Assembly (NCBI GenBank): GCA_035532075.1
Contig: DATKRV010000020.1
Coordinates: 1 to 54,443 of the forward strand
Origin: CAIVND01 sp035532075
GTDB taxonomy: Bacteria; Actinomycetota; Acidimicrobiia; Acidimicrobiales; Bog-793
DNA: 54,443 bases
Direction of reading: 5' to 3'
Every line of letters starts with the position of its first letter. Position 1 is the stretch's first letter. Shown here one piece after another: positions 43,512 to 52,337 of the stretch. Made by a program: the position numbers and the translations under genes. Below the pieces are notes generated by a model. That model searched no databases, was not told the origin of the DNA, and saw only the letters and a program-made list of their open reading frames with translations.

Positions 43512-44478
43512 ACTTTCGTCGTGCGAGAAAACCTGAAGTTCTGGTGCATGTGGACCGAAGACCACGACAAGGATGTCAATCAATATCTGTCAATCCTAAT
43601 CGGGAGGACTCGAACCGAATTGCGAGTTCAGCCCATGGACATGACATTCGTGTCGATGTTGTCCATCTTCAAGAAATGCACCACACTCTTCACAGATCAG
43701 GTGTGCCCAGCACGCGGGGTCGCCGGCTCGATCGTCGGCCGTGGCATCTCGCGAGATCAACGGTTGGTCCTGCGATGCGAGATCAAAGGCTGAGGTGCCC
43801 AATACGTCGCGTACGGATTCCAGTCCATCTGTCTCGGACCCCAAACCTTGGCCAGACGACGGAACGTCGCGCGTCGATTGCGGAGAATTTCGAGAGGACT
43901 TCGATCTCCGCAGAAAGCGCGACAATCTTGAGTCCGTGGCCCGGAACTGCACGAGAGTTCGCTGCAAATATTCGCTCACCAGACGCCACACCCTCCAGGC
44001 GCCAGAAAGGCCGCGCCCCAGGAGGCTCAGTATAGAGATCTCTCCGAGGCACACCGCAACCGAACCGGGTGCGTCGCACCGACGAGTCCACGTTGATCGT
44101 CAGTCCGAGGGCAACGCGAACTCCCAGAAATTCTCATAATGAGGTCGTTCAAGCGATTTGCGAAATACGAGGTATTGACTCGTTTTGTCCTGCTCTGTGA
44201 CGCTGCGATCCTTTGCTGCGAATCCCACGAACATTGTCATCAAACGCAGTTCTTGAGATTATCGACGAAGTATTGGAAGCAAAGAGGATGACATCTTTGG
44301 GAGATGTCTTACTACTCGTGGTCACGAGAACCCCGCGACCTACGTTCGCGATCAAAAATCATGGATGCCTCGGTCATCCTGGCATATTGCAAGACAGATA
44401 GGGGAACCCTGCTCTGGCAACGGACATCTGTGCGGTGGAGAATGGGGTGGTAACGCCTCAAGACGAGGAGGTCCACAA
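43512..44478. other. 967-bp stretch without a supportable gene
   Basis: Several overlapping short frames occur on both strands, none with recognisable similarity or a good ribosome site. A minus-strand frame ending at 43596 includes a cysteine pattern (ICEECGAFLEDGQHRHECH) that could be a fragment of a zinc-ribbon-like protein, but this is weak. Two small perfect stem-loops lie at 44290-44328. It looks like decayed sequence between live genes. Confidence 0.4.
44290..44328. repeat. Two adjacent perfect small stem-loops
   Basis: GACATCT/AGATGTC (44290-44296 and 44302-44308, loop of 5) is followed by CTCGTG/CACGAG (44315-44320 and 44323-44328, loop of 2). They lie about 150 bp before the SHOCT gene and could be a terminator remnant or part of its leader. 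Confidence 0.4.
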
Positions 44479-44745
44479 ATGATGTGGTACTGGGGCAACG
44501 GCGGCGTTCACTGGTGGGGCTGGTTCATTGGTTTCGTCATCACCATAGTTTTCTGGGCCTTTTTTATCTTTCTCATCATCTCGATCTTGCGCGGGTTTGC
44601 GGGTCGCGGCCATGGGCATGACGTTCCTCACGAGCATGACCCGGAGCGGATATTGGCACGTCGTTTTGCAAATGGAGAGATAGACGAAGAGGAATTTCAC
44701 CGGCGACTCGAAGTACTGAGATCCCACGGTCATGGAAAGACCTGA
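44479..44745 (+). CDS. SHOCT-domain small membrane protein
   Basis: 88 residues from ATG 44479, placed by GAGGAGG seven bases upstream. A tryptophan-rich start (MMWYWGNGGVHWWGWF), one membrane span (about 15-37) and a His-rich linker precede a C-terminal SHOCT motif (PERILARRFANGEIDEEEF). SHOCT proteins are common in actinobacteria and often follow membrane or oligomerisation segments; function unknown. The next gene follows in the same frame after 102 bp. Confidence 0.82.
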   Translation: MMWYWGNGGVHWWGWFIGFVITIVFWAFFIFLIISILRGFAGRGHGHDVPHEHDPERILARRFANGEIDEEEFHRRLEVLRSHGHGKT

Positions 44746-44847
44746 ATCGTCGAAATATGGGATATCGCCGAATTCCATATTGGTGCACTGCTCTACCAGA
44801 TCCATCACAATGCGGCCTTGCAAGAGCAAGAGCGTGAGGCTCCGACG

Positions 44848-46401
44848 GTGAAACAGGGATCGAAGCATGGGCAAAAGATCTATGGGGCCACGTTTGGCAC
44901 ACCTGTGGATTTCGGAGTAACGGGTCTAAAGGAGCAAATACACCTCCGCAATTTTCAGTTATCCGGGCATCGCGATTACAAAGACACCTATTACGACACC
45001 ACCAACCTCGATCTCAGCCGTTTTGGCGCACTTCTGAGACTGCGGATCTCAGCCGAACGAACATTTTGGAACGTGCAACTGTTCCGCAAAAAGAATGACC
45101 GCTACCTGATCCTCCACGACCTTGAGTTCGAAGGGTCTCCTTCGGAAATACCAGAGGAACCAATAAACCTTCTTTACGCGTTTCACCGCTCACAGCAGCT
45201 TGTACAGATAGGGCAGATTCGCATCATCCAAACGAATTACGAGCGACAAGATGGCGAGGGCCCACCTCATGACGGAATCATCGACCGAGATATCTCTTCC
45301 AGCGGAACTATCTCGGGGGCTCAGCATTTCCGGGACATCATTCTACGGACGAGCAGCCGCGCAACGTTTGATCGTGCGCCCTACGAATCCCTTGAGGCTT
45401 TTATGCTCAGCAAGGGCGGCGACAAGTATCTTGATATTCCAGAGATTTTCCGCGTTCTTGGACCAATCGCTCCATCACTCCACACCATCCTTGAGTCATC
45501 TGGTGACCCCGACTCCCGCGCCTATGCAATTCTTCAGCAAGCGGTCGCGCTCGCTGTCGGCCGACTTCTGCGCTTCGACCCGGGAGTACGTTTAAGTCCA
45601 GATCCGGAGATAGTTCACGAATTTCGAGTGACCGTTCGACGACTTCGATCGGATCTCCGCAGTTTTTCATCCATCATCGACGCGGCTGGCGCGAATTTGC
45701 TTCGCAACGAACTTGCTTGGTTGGGCGGCGAAGTTGGAAAAATTCGCGACTGCGATGTTCTCACGGAACATATCCACGACCTCTCGCTCCACAACTTAAG
45801 CGAAGATCAAGCAGGCATTGTGATGCTTCAAGATTTCATCAACAGCCTATGCAAAATAAACCGGAAATTATTGCTTGAAACAATCAGCTCCAAGCGCTAC
45901 GCAGATCTTATTGAAACAATCATAAATATTGCGATCGGGTCTATTTCGATTGAGAATGCAGCTGGTATCAACCAACACAAGCCGTTTCAAAAATCAAGTG
46001 AGAGAATCATCAAGAAGATTGTGCGCCAACGTTGGCGAAAATATGCACGCGCAGCTCAACAGATCAACACGGGATCATCAGAACGGGAGCTTCATCATGT
46101 CCGCATTCTCGCAAAGCGATGCCGATACGCTGCTGAAGCGGCACTTCCACTTTTTGGTGTCGCAGCCAGAAGGTTTTCTCGTTCGATGCAAGAGGTGCAA
46201 AACCTGCTTGGCACATACCACGACTGTGCGTTTCAAGAGACCTGGCTCCGCAAGATTGCGGAGGACCTACCTGATGCCAGAGTGGCGATTGGTGAGTTGA
46301 CATTCCTTATTCAACAAGAACGAGAATATCTCAAATCCAAATGGCCAAAGATTTGGAAGAAGACCTCATCACCAAAGCTTCGACGGTGGACCGACGCCTA
46401 A
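44848..46401 (+). CDS. CYTH/CHAD-type protein with a degenerate CYTH half
   Basis: About 517 residues from GTG 44848 (GAGG upstream; TTG 44818 is an alternative). The first 200 residues look like a CYTH triphosphate-tunnel fold (DTYYDTTNLDLSRFGALLRL) but lack the ExExK signature near the N-terminus. The C-terminal half is a CHAD helical domain: EIVHEFRVTVRRLRSDLRSF, GEVGKIRDCDVL, ELHHVRILAKRCRYAAEA and MQEVQNLLGTYHDCAF. CHAD domains bind polyphosphate. Codon use and base composition are more A/T-rich than in the housekeeping part of the window. Confidence 0.8.
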   Translation: MKQGSKHGQKIYGATFGTPVDFGVTGLKEQIHLRNFQLSGHRDYKDTYYDTTNLDLSRFGALLRLRISAERTFWNVQLFRKKNDRYLILHDLEFEGSPSEIPEEPINLLYAFHRSQQLVQIGQIRIIQTNYERQDGEGPPHDGIIDRDISSSGTISGAQHFRDIILRTSSRATFDRAPYESLEAFMLSKGGDKYLDIPEIFRVLGPIAPSLHTILESSGDPDSRAYAILQQAVALAVGRLLRFDPGVRLSPDPEIVHEFRVTVRRLRSDLRSFSSIIDAAGANLLRNELAWLGGEVGKIRDCDVLTEHIHDLSLHNLSEDQAGIVMLQDFINSLCKINRKLLLETISSKRYADLIETIINIAIGSISIENAAGINQHKPFQKSSERIIKKIVRQRWRKYARAAQQINTGSSERELHHVRILAKRCRYAAEAALPLFGVAARRFSRSMQEVQNLLGTYHDCAFQETWLRKIAEDLPDARVAIGELTFLIQQEREYLKSKWPKIWKKTSSPKLRRWTDA

Positions 46402-47513
46402 TCCTCGTCCTATCGCGAAGTCATGACATAAAGATTGATCTCACCGAGGGAGAGGCCGCGTTGCTCTGTCACACCGTTCCGCCTCACCGCTACCATGACC
46501 GATATTGCGGCGGGCTCGACGATGAACGAGTCGGTGGCGAACGAGACAGCGATCAATGTCACCCGGATGGACTGCCCGGGAGCACGAGTCCAGCCCCTCC
46601 CCTTCCTCGGGTTTGATTCTGACGTCCGAGATCAAAAGAGTTCCAGACCGACACGGGTAATTGAATCGCCACGCCATCTGCCTAGGCGAATGGTTCCACC
46701 TGCGCACACCTCAAGTGCAGGTGAGCCGACGATTTTCGAACCACTCGAGACGGGAGAACATCGAAGTTCTGCACACTCATGTCGCCCAAGACAGCAATGC
46801 CAGAGAGCGGAACTGGGGTGATGCGAACCCTCTGAAGCGATCTCCATCGATAGGTGAAGCGACCATTTTCGAAGAAATCACATCCCGCTGTACGCGAATC
46901 AGGGCGCTCACGGCTTTGTAGGAGTGGAAGAGAAATCCTCTGCCTGTCAAGAATGCGAGAAAAGCCGTGATTGAGATACGAACAGAGCGTTTGAGGGGGC
47001 TCACGTTCTTGATCGCGGATATCGACGAGTGCGGCGATGGAGAGACGCAGTTCGAGTCCGTGTCGATTGGGGCTCGCACCTCAAAAGGAGACCTACCAAT
47101 AAACATTCTCGAGTTCTCGCCGAACTGCTATCCAGATCGGAAGGTCACCAGCTTCGTTGCGAAAGATAATCTCATCGCCGCCCTCGGCGATCGTGTCCGA
47201 TCGGGAGTGATCATCAACGCTGCCGCTCATGACGTCAAGGAAGAGTCAGGTCCAAAACGTCCCCTTCTCCGTCCGAGACACGTCGTCGTAGACGAAGGTG
47301 GCCGGGATCGGTGCCACCGAACTCGTTCCCGGTGCTAGATCTCGTTCGGTTCGACGATAAAGATTTCCGATCGGGGTCACTGGGACGCACCTGAGCCACC
47401 GGAGGTCTTCAACGCATCAGGTAGCGCATCGAGATAGGCAATATCCATTCACGCGGGAGCTCGGCAGCCGTCGGTTCAACCCGACGTCGCCAACAAACTG
47501 AGGAGCTGATCAG
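46402..47513. other. 1.1-kb stretch without a supportable gene
   Basis: Open frames on both strands are short (up to about 128 codons), overlap each other and show no recognisable domain. The last 170 bp should hold the promoter of the gene at 47514; a ribosome site GAGGAG lies just before it. The rest may be eroded coding sequence. Confidence 0.4.
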
Positions 47514-48635
47514 ATGTCAGACGAAGAACAAGGGAATCCTCGAGCAGAGTTCGCTCACCTACTCGACAGTCACGCAGCGGCACCGTCTTCTGCGCTCGCC
47601 TCGATCGTCGCTCGGGTTCGACGACGACGCGAGCGACGTTTAAAGGCCGTCGCCAGCGTATCGATCGTCGTGGCTATCGCCGGCGCGAGCCTCGCGGGGG
47701 TGACCTGGGCAACGAACAGCACGACCTCGGCATTTCAATCACGAACCATTCCAGCGACCGGTTTGACACCCACGGCGAACGGGGCATGGACCAAGCGGAA
47801 CCAGAGGCTCGGCACGGCACCGAAGGGGCTGAGCTGGTCGTCACATCCAGCGAGCAGCTCCTCCTCGGGCCCAGGCGTGACGACCCCGAATGCCACGGGG
47901 CCAGTTGCGAGGACAAATCTCTGCACAGTCAATGGCTGTGGCTATCCGTTCCCCAGCGGATCGAACGGTCCGATGACAGGACTCTTCGACCGAAAATCGG
48001 GCGACATCACCATGCGGGCGTTTACCGAGACAATGATCGGGATTGTCCCCCTGCCCGCCATGTCGAACGGATCAACCCCTACCCCATCGTCGTCGGTACC
48101 CTCGCCGAACACAGGCGCGGTACAAGGACCTCCGGTGCAAAGATCTCCACGCAGCGCCCCGACCGCGGCGATGCCGGTCTACTCTTCGTGTGAATCGGCG
48201 CAGACGCTGGTCGTCGAGGTGTCGAATCCGAGCGCAATCGGCACCATCACGGTGCCACTACCCTCGATCTCCATCTCAGAACCGGGACAGCCATTCGAGG
48301 TGATCGACAGCTCGGTCGTCGGCGTCCCCGAAGGCTCGCCAATCGAGGTACTGACGGTCCACGTCACTTCGGAGGTGAGCAGTGTGCAAGCAAGCTTTGC
48401 CGACGGGACCTCCGACCAGATGACCGTCATCGATGGCTGGGCGGTGTTCGCGGACGACGGTAGCGCGCCGCTGCCGGCAACCATCACAACATTCGACAAC
48501 TCGGGCCAGGTCATTGCCACCGCGACGGTCAACGACGACAACGCGGTCGCGCAGCCCCTCGCTTGCGCCACACCCTATGCCGGGCCGCCCCAAGTCGGAA
48601 ATGGGACCGCTTCCCCGGCAACAGGCTCAAAGTGA
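47514..48635 (+). CDS. Single-span membrane protein, putative anti-sigma/sensor partner of the next ECF sigma factor
   Basis: 373 residues: a cytoplasmic N-terminus of about 42 residues with an Arg-rich end (ARVRRRRERRLK), one span (about 46-64), a Ser/Thr/Pro-rich outside linker with TNLCTVNGCGYPF, and a C-terminal beta-rich domain (VQASFADGTSDQMTVIDGWA, then ATITTFDNSGQVIATATV). No zinc-binding HxxxCxxC is present in the cytoplasmic part. The stop overlaps the sigma-factor start by four bases (GTGA), so the two are made together. The anti-sigma role is inferred from topology and coupling. Confidence 0.7.
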   Translation: MSDEEQGNPRAEFAHLLDSHAAAPSSALASIVARVRRRRERRLKAVASVSIVVAIAGASLAGVTWATNSTTSAFQSRTIPATGLTPTANGAWTKRNQRLGTAPKGLSWSSHPASSSSSGPGVTTPNATGPVARTNLCTVNGCGYPFPSGSNGPMTGLFDRKSGDITMRAFTETMIGIVPLPAMSNGSTPTPSSSVPSPNTGAVQGPPVQRSPRSAPTAAMPVYSSCESAQTLVVEVSNPSAIGTITVPLPSISISEPGQPFEVIDSSVVGVPEGSPIEVLTVHVTSEVSSVQASFADGTSDQMTVIDGWAVFADDGSAPLPATITTFDNSGQVIATATVNDDNAVAQPLACATPYAGPPQVGNGTASPATGSK

Positions 48636-49231
48636 GTACAGGTTCAAACGCTCCGAGCGCCGTGAACCGTGCTCAACTGTCGTGTGTGGAAGAAGTTCAC
48701 GCGCTCGACGACACCGAAAGAGAGCACGGGGACCAACTGCTTCGACCTGAAGGCGTGGACGAGGATTTCGCCGCGACCTACACCGTGCATTATCCGCGGC
48801 TCGTACGGGCACTCGAGCTCGGCGGAGTGGATCGTCCAGGCGCGGAGGACATCGCCCAGGAGGCGTTTGCCCGAGCTCTTGGCCGTTGGCGTTGGGTTCG
48901 CCGAGGTGCCAACCCCGCTGGCTACGTCTACCGGAGCGCATTCCGACTTTCGTGGCGCTCGTCAGCGCACAAACGGCTTTTCGCCGAGGCGCACTCCACG
49001 CCCGACATCGCCACCGAGGCAACGCTGCTCGTCGGGATCGAAGCGGCGCTCGCAAAGATGCCACTCGCCCGCCGTCGCTGCGCTGTACTCTGCCTGGTAG
49101 TCGGGATGTCCACGCGAGATGCCGCAGGCGCGCTCCACATCGCCGAGTCGACGGTGCGAAAACAGATCGAACGTGCTCGCACGGACCTGACCGAGGCGCT
49201 CGCCGATAGCGACACGCCCTCAACGGCCTGA
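48632..49231 (+). CDS. ECF-type RNA polymerase sigma factor
   Basis: 199 residues from GTG 48632, overlapping the upstream gene stop. Sigma-2 region: YTVHYPRLVRALELGGVDRP and AEDIAQEAFARALGRW. Sigma-4 region: LARRRCAVLCLVVGMSTRDA and HIAESTVRKQIERARTDL, a helix-turn-helix for the -35 element. This is the SigE/SigM-like actinobacterial group. Having the membrane partner gene before the sigma gene is the reverse of the usual sigma/anti-sigma order. Confidence 0.9.
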   Translation: MSTGSNAPSAVNRAQLSCVEEVHALDDTEREHGDQLLRPEGVDEDFAATYTVHYPRLVRALELGGVDRPGAEDIAQEAFARALGRWRWVRRGANPAGYVYRSAFRLSWRSSAHKRLFAEAHSTPDIATEATLLVGIEAALAKMPLARRRCAVLCLVVGMSTRDAAGALHIAESTVRKQIERARTDLTEALADSDTPSTA

Positions 49232-49263
49232 GTGGGCCTCGAGGGTTCGCACGAGGGGGACAT

Positions 49264-49417
49264 GTCCAAAATCGACCTCCGCAACCTTCACCCACGCTCC
49301 CACCCCGTCCGAGAGGAGCGTATCCTTGCAGTGGTACACAAGTGGTTCGGACACCCGGCCGACCCTGATCCCCTCAACGCCACCGTCGCGGCCATGCTCG
49401 CGACCGAGGAGCAGTGA
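49264..49417 (+). CDS. Short hypothetical ORF, perhaps the start of a decayed gene
   Basis: 50 residues from ATG 49264 with a GAGGGGG nearby. The peptide includes NLHPRSHPVREERILAVVHK and ends AAMLATEEQ before TGA 49415. Reading continues in the same frame past that stop for about 45 more codons with gene-like composition (VGARHREQQFQIELDRFGDL), so a nonsense codon in a longer gene is possible. No family recognised. Confidence 0.3.
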
Positions 49418-49875
49418 GAAATCGAGCTATCCGGGATCGTCGGGGCTCGCCATCGCGAGCAGCAGTTCCAGATCGAACTGGATCGGTTCGGCGACCTCTG
49501 CTGGGTGAATCCCCGCCTTGCATCACCGCCGTTTGCCCGATGCGGCCATGAATCGCCCAGCGGAGATTCGAAAGACCGTCGCGCAGGCGCTCACGGCGTA
49601 ACCCAAGCCACCTCTGACCGCCATCCCCGTTATACCTACACCGGTGATGCCGCTCCCGGCCAGGCCAACGGCAACACCATCAAATTGAACGACGGCCGTT
49701 GCATGAGATGGCCGTATCCGACTGACCACGGCCATGTTGGCGTCCGATTAGCCGTAGCGAACTTGCGCTGTTACAACCAAGAACCCTCGCCAGAGCAGTT
49801 TGTCCAACGCTGTAGCGTCGTCTTGAGGAACGGCGACCGGAATTGATCCCTTTGGGTCTCTCCGCCGTATGACTG
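49418..49875. other. Intergenic stretch before the second ECF sigma operon
   Basis: Apart from the possible continuation of the short ORF to about 49550, nothing recognisable is seen. It should contain the promoter for the sigma/anti-sigma/hydroxylase operon. Confidence 0.4.
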
Positions 49876-50460
49876 ATGATGAGAAGATGGCCGGGCTCAG
49901 ACGATGATGGCGTTTCTGATGAGGCTCTCCTTTCCTGCATGGCGGTCGGTGATGATCAAGCCGGTCTTGTCTTTGTTCGCCGCTACCAACGTCGAATGTT
50001 CGGGCTCGCGAAGGGCGTGGTCGGCGATACCGGCACAGCGGAGGATGTCGCCCAAGAGGCATTCATCCGGATCTTCCGACACGCCTCGGTTTTCGATGCC
50101 CGGCGCGGATCGGTGGCCGCGTGGGCGCTCACCATCACCCGCAACCTGGCGATTGATGCGATCCGTGTCCGACGCGGTGTCCCCACCGATCCCGATGATC
50201 GCGTCTTCGTCGAATTGATGAGCAATGAGGGACTGCCCGATGACACGGCGCTTGCCTCAGACGGTGTTGCCCGCGCGCGGATCGCGCTCTTGGATTTGCC
50301 GATCGAACAGCGCCGAGCCGTCGTGCTCGCGGCACTTTACGGACGAACCGCCGGTGAGATTGCGAGCGCCGAGACAATCTCGCTTGGAACGGCGAAGAGC
50401 CGAATCCGCCTCGGAATGGCCAAACTGCGCGCCGCGGTCGAGACCGCGGAGACCCCATGA
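49876..50460 (+). CDS. ECF sigma factor (SigK/SigL-like)
   Basis: 194 residues from ATG 49876 (ATG 49879 also possible). Sigma-2: GLVFVRRYQRRMFGLAKGV and AEDVAQEAFIRIFRHASVF. Linker-to-sigma-4: LDLPIEQRRAVVLAALYG and EIASAETISLGTAKSRIRLG. It is followed, with an ATGA overlap, by a zinc-finger anti-sigma gene, so the pair forms a classical membrane-controlled switch. Confidence 0.93.
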   Translation: MMRRWPGSDDDGVSDEALLSCMAVGDDQAGLVFVRRYQRRMFGLAKGVVGDTGTAEDVAQEAFIRIFRHASVFDARRGSVAAWALTITRNLAIDAIRVRRGVPTDPDDRVFVELMSNEGLPDDTALASDGVARARIALLDLPIEQRRAVVLAALYGRTAGEIASAETISLGTAKSRIRLGMAKLRAAVETAETP

Positions 50461-51152
50461 GTGACGACTTCGAAGACTCGAAGCAGTGCGCAGCGATCGA
50501 GGATGAGCTGACCGAGTTCGCACTCGGGATCCTTTCTGGGCGCCGTCGCTCGGAAGTGCTCCGCCACGCCGGATCCTGCATGCGCTGTAGCGCGGAGCTG
50601 GAACGACTTTCGATCATCGCAGACACCGTCTTGCAGCTCGCGCCGGAGATGGAACCTCCGCTTGGTTTCGAGCTGCGTCTCGCTGAACGACTGCAAAAGA
50701 ACACGACGGTGCTCCGCTCGCAGCACCTTCACCGGGTGAGGACACTCTCTGCTGCCGCGGTGCTCACGGTTGTGCTCGGTATTGGCCTTGGAACATTTGC
50801 AGCGTCTCGAAGTCCCAGCACAAGAACTCCCAGCACAAGAATATGGTCGACGACGGCAAGTCTCACCTCCGCTGCCATCGGCTCGCGCGGCGAGGTTCTC
50901 GGTACGGTTTTCATCTCCGCGGGCAGCCCCGGATGGATGGTGCTGACTGTCGACCGCGGAGCTTGGTCTGGAGAGGTGAGGTGCGAGGTGGCGTTCGTCG
51001 GAGGAAAGGTCGAGACGCTTGGAAGGTTCAAGCTCTCGAATGCCTACGGTACCTGGGGCGTCCCGCTCACCTCCTCGGCAGGCCAGGTGCGCATCGCGCG
51101 ATTGGTCGCGCTCGACGGTACCGTTATCGCGAGCGCACATCTCACCACATGA
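50457..51152 (+). CDS. Zinc-finger (ZAS) transmembrane anti-sigma factor, RskA-like
   Basis: 231 residues. The cytoplasmic part contains the ZAS motif HxxxCxxC in LRHAGSCMRCSAELERL. One span lies at about 97-115 (LSAAAVLTVVLGIGLGTFAA). The outside part is an RskA-type domain (GWMVLTVDRGAWSGEVRCEV, GRFKLSNAYGTWGVPL). It should hold the preceding sigma factor inactive until cleaved or released. A 15-bp tandem duplication (50814-50828, 50829-50843) doubles PSTR in the outer stalk. It overlaps its neighbours on both sides by 4 nt. Confidence 0.92.
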   Translation: MSDDFEDSKQCAAIEDELTEFALGILSGRRRSEVLRHAGSCMRCSAELERLSIIADTVLQLAPEMEPPLGFELRLAERLQKNTTVLRSQHLHRVRTLSAAAVLTVVLGIGLGTFAASRSPSTRTPSTRIWSTTASLTSAAIGSRGEVLGTVFISAGSPGWMVLTVDRGAWSGEVRCEVAFVGGKVETLGRFKLSNAYGTWGVPLTSSAGQVRIARLVALDGTVIASAHLTT

Positions 51153-52192
51153 TCGGTCAAGCGCACGTCCGCAAGTCACTGTGGAGCGGTGAGGCTCGCA
51201 CGGGCGTTGGCGACACCGGGTCAGACGCGACTTCGATCGCCCGAGACATGACCGGGTCCGAGAGCACAAGGTTGTACCTGCCTTCGATCTTGCTCTTTTG
51301 CTTGACGGGGTGGCTCGTCGGTGCAAAGGCACTCGCGCTTCGCGAGACAGGTGCCCTTTCTCGCACGATTGCTTCGTCTCGTGCGGAGCTCGCCGGGCCA
51401 ACCATGATCGGTTTTGTGTTGATCATGCTCGCATGTGAGCGACTTTGGCCGGCTGAGAAACGGAAGGTGTTTGCACGAGGACATGTGCAAGATGCGTGTT
51501 TCTTCCTCCTCTTCGTGACCCTAATGGCCCCGTTCGTGACGATGCTCGGAGTTGCGTCGGCAGAGTTGCTGCTGCGCTACACGCCGTGGATCACCGTGCC
51601 TCACACGGCGAGCTGGCCGCGCTGGATCCTCCTCGGAGTGACCTTCATTGCCATGGATGGCTGCAACTGGCTGGCACACCGCGCCGACCACCGATTTATC
51701 CCACTTTGGCGGGTTCACGCTTTGCATCACAGCCAGGAAGAGCTCAGCGTTCTCACAACCTTTCGCGTCCACCCTCTTGTGCACACCGCGAGCTTTCTTC
51801 TTGCCACAGTGCCGGTCGTGGCACTCTTGAGGGGGTCGATCGCACCCGGCCTGATCACGATCTACCTCGGTCTCGGGGCATTGCCCCACGCCAATGTGTC
51901 ATGGACATTCGGACCGCTCGGCAAGATCTTCGTCAGCCCCGCGTACCACCGGCTCCACCACGCGATCGACCAATCCGGGGACGTGAACTTCGGGATCGTC
52001 TTTGTGTTCTGGGATGTGCTCGCCCGACGGGCCGTCTTTCCAGGGCGCGGCCGAACGGTCTGTCGAACCGGACTTGCGAATCGACCGTTGCCGGTCGAAC
52101 AAGCTCCCGATCGGCCAGAGACTGCTCGCGTCCTTATTCGACAGCTCCTCGAACCATTCAGGGCCGATGGACAACGGCGATGCCCGACGTGA
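51149..52192 (+). CDS. Membrane di-iron hydroxylase of the fatty-acid/sterol desaturase superfamily
   Basis: 347 residues from ATG 51149, overlapping the anti-sigma stop (ATGA). It has about five membrane spans and the three histidine clusters of the superfamily: WLAHRADHRF (HxxxH), HALHHSQEE (HxxHH) and YHRLHHAID (HxxHH), with HVHPLVH-like RVHPLVHTA between them. The family hydroxylates or desaturates lipids, sterols or carotenoids with O2. Being the third gene of an ECF sigma/anti-sigma operon is unusual and suggests envelope-stress-driven lipid change (inference). The N-terminal 30 residues are variable. Confidence 0.87.
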   Translation: MIGQAHVRKSLWSGEARTGVGDTGSDATSIARDMTGSESTRLYLPSILLFCLTGWLVGAKALALRETGALSRTIASSRAELAGPTMIGFVLIMLACERLWPAEKRKVFARGHVQDACFFLLFVTLMAPFVTMLGVASAELLLRYTPWITVPHTASWPRWILLGVTFIAMDGCNWLAHRADHRFIPLWRVHALHHSQEELSVLTTFRVHPLVHTASFLLATVPVVALLRGSIAPGLITIYLGLGALPHANVSWTFGPLGKIFVSPAYHRLHHAIDQSGDVNFGIVFVFWDVLARRAVFPGRGRTVCRTGLANRPLPVEQAPDRPETARVLIRQLLEPFRADGQRRCPT

Positions 52193-52337
52193 TCCCTTTT
52201 CTCTTCTCGCCCGTAGTTCAAACTAGCCAGCACGACACGTCGCGAGGACAACGTGGTTCAGCATCAGTGCGTTGTACTCGGGCAGGTTTTGTACGCATAG
52301 CCAATATCCGAAAACGATGAGCGAGGGAGAATGTGAG

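Noticed and set aside
43600..43617. Sequence resembling a tRNA T-loop and 3' end on the minus strand
   Set aside because: The T-stem pairs at only two positions and no acceptor, D or anticodon arm could be built around it.
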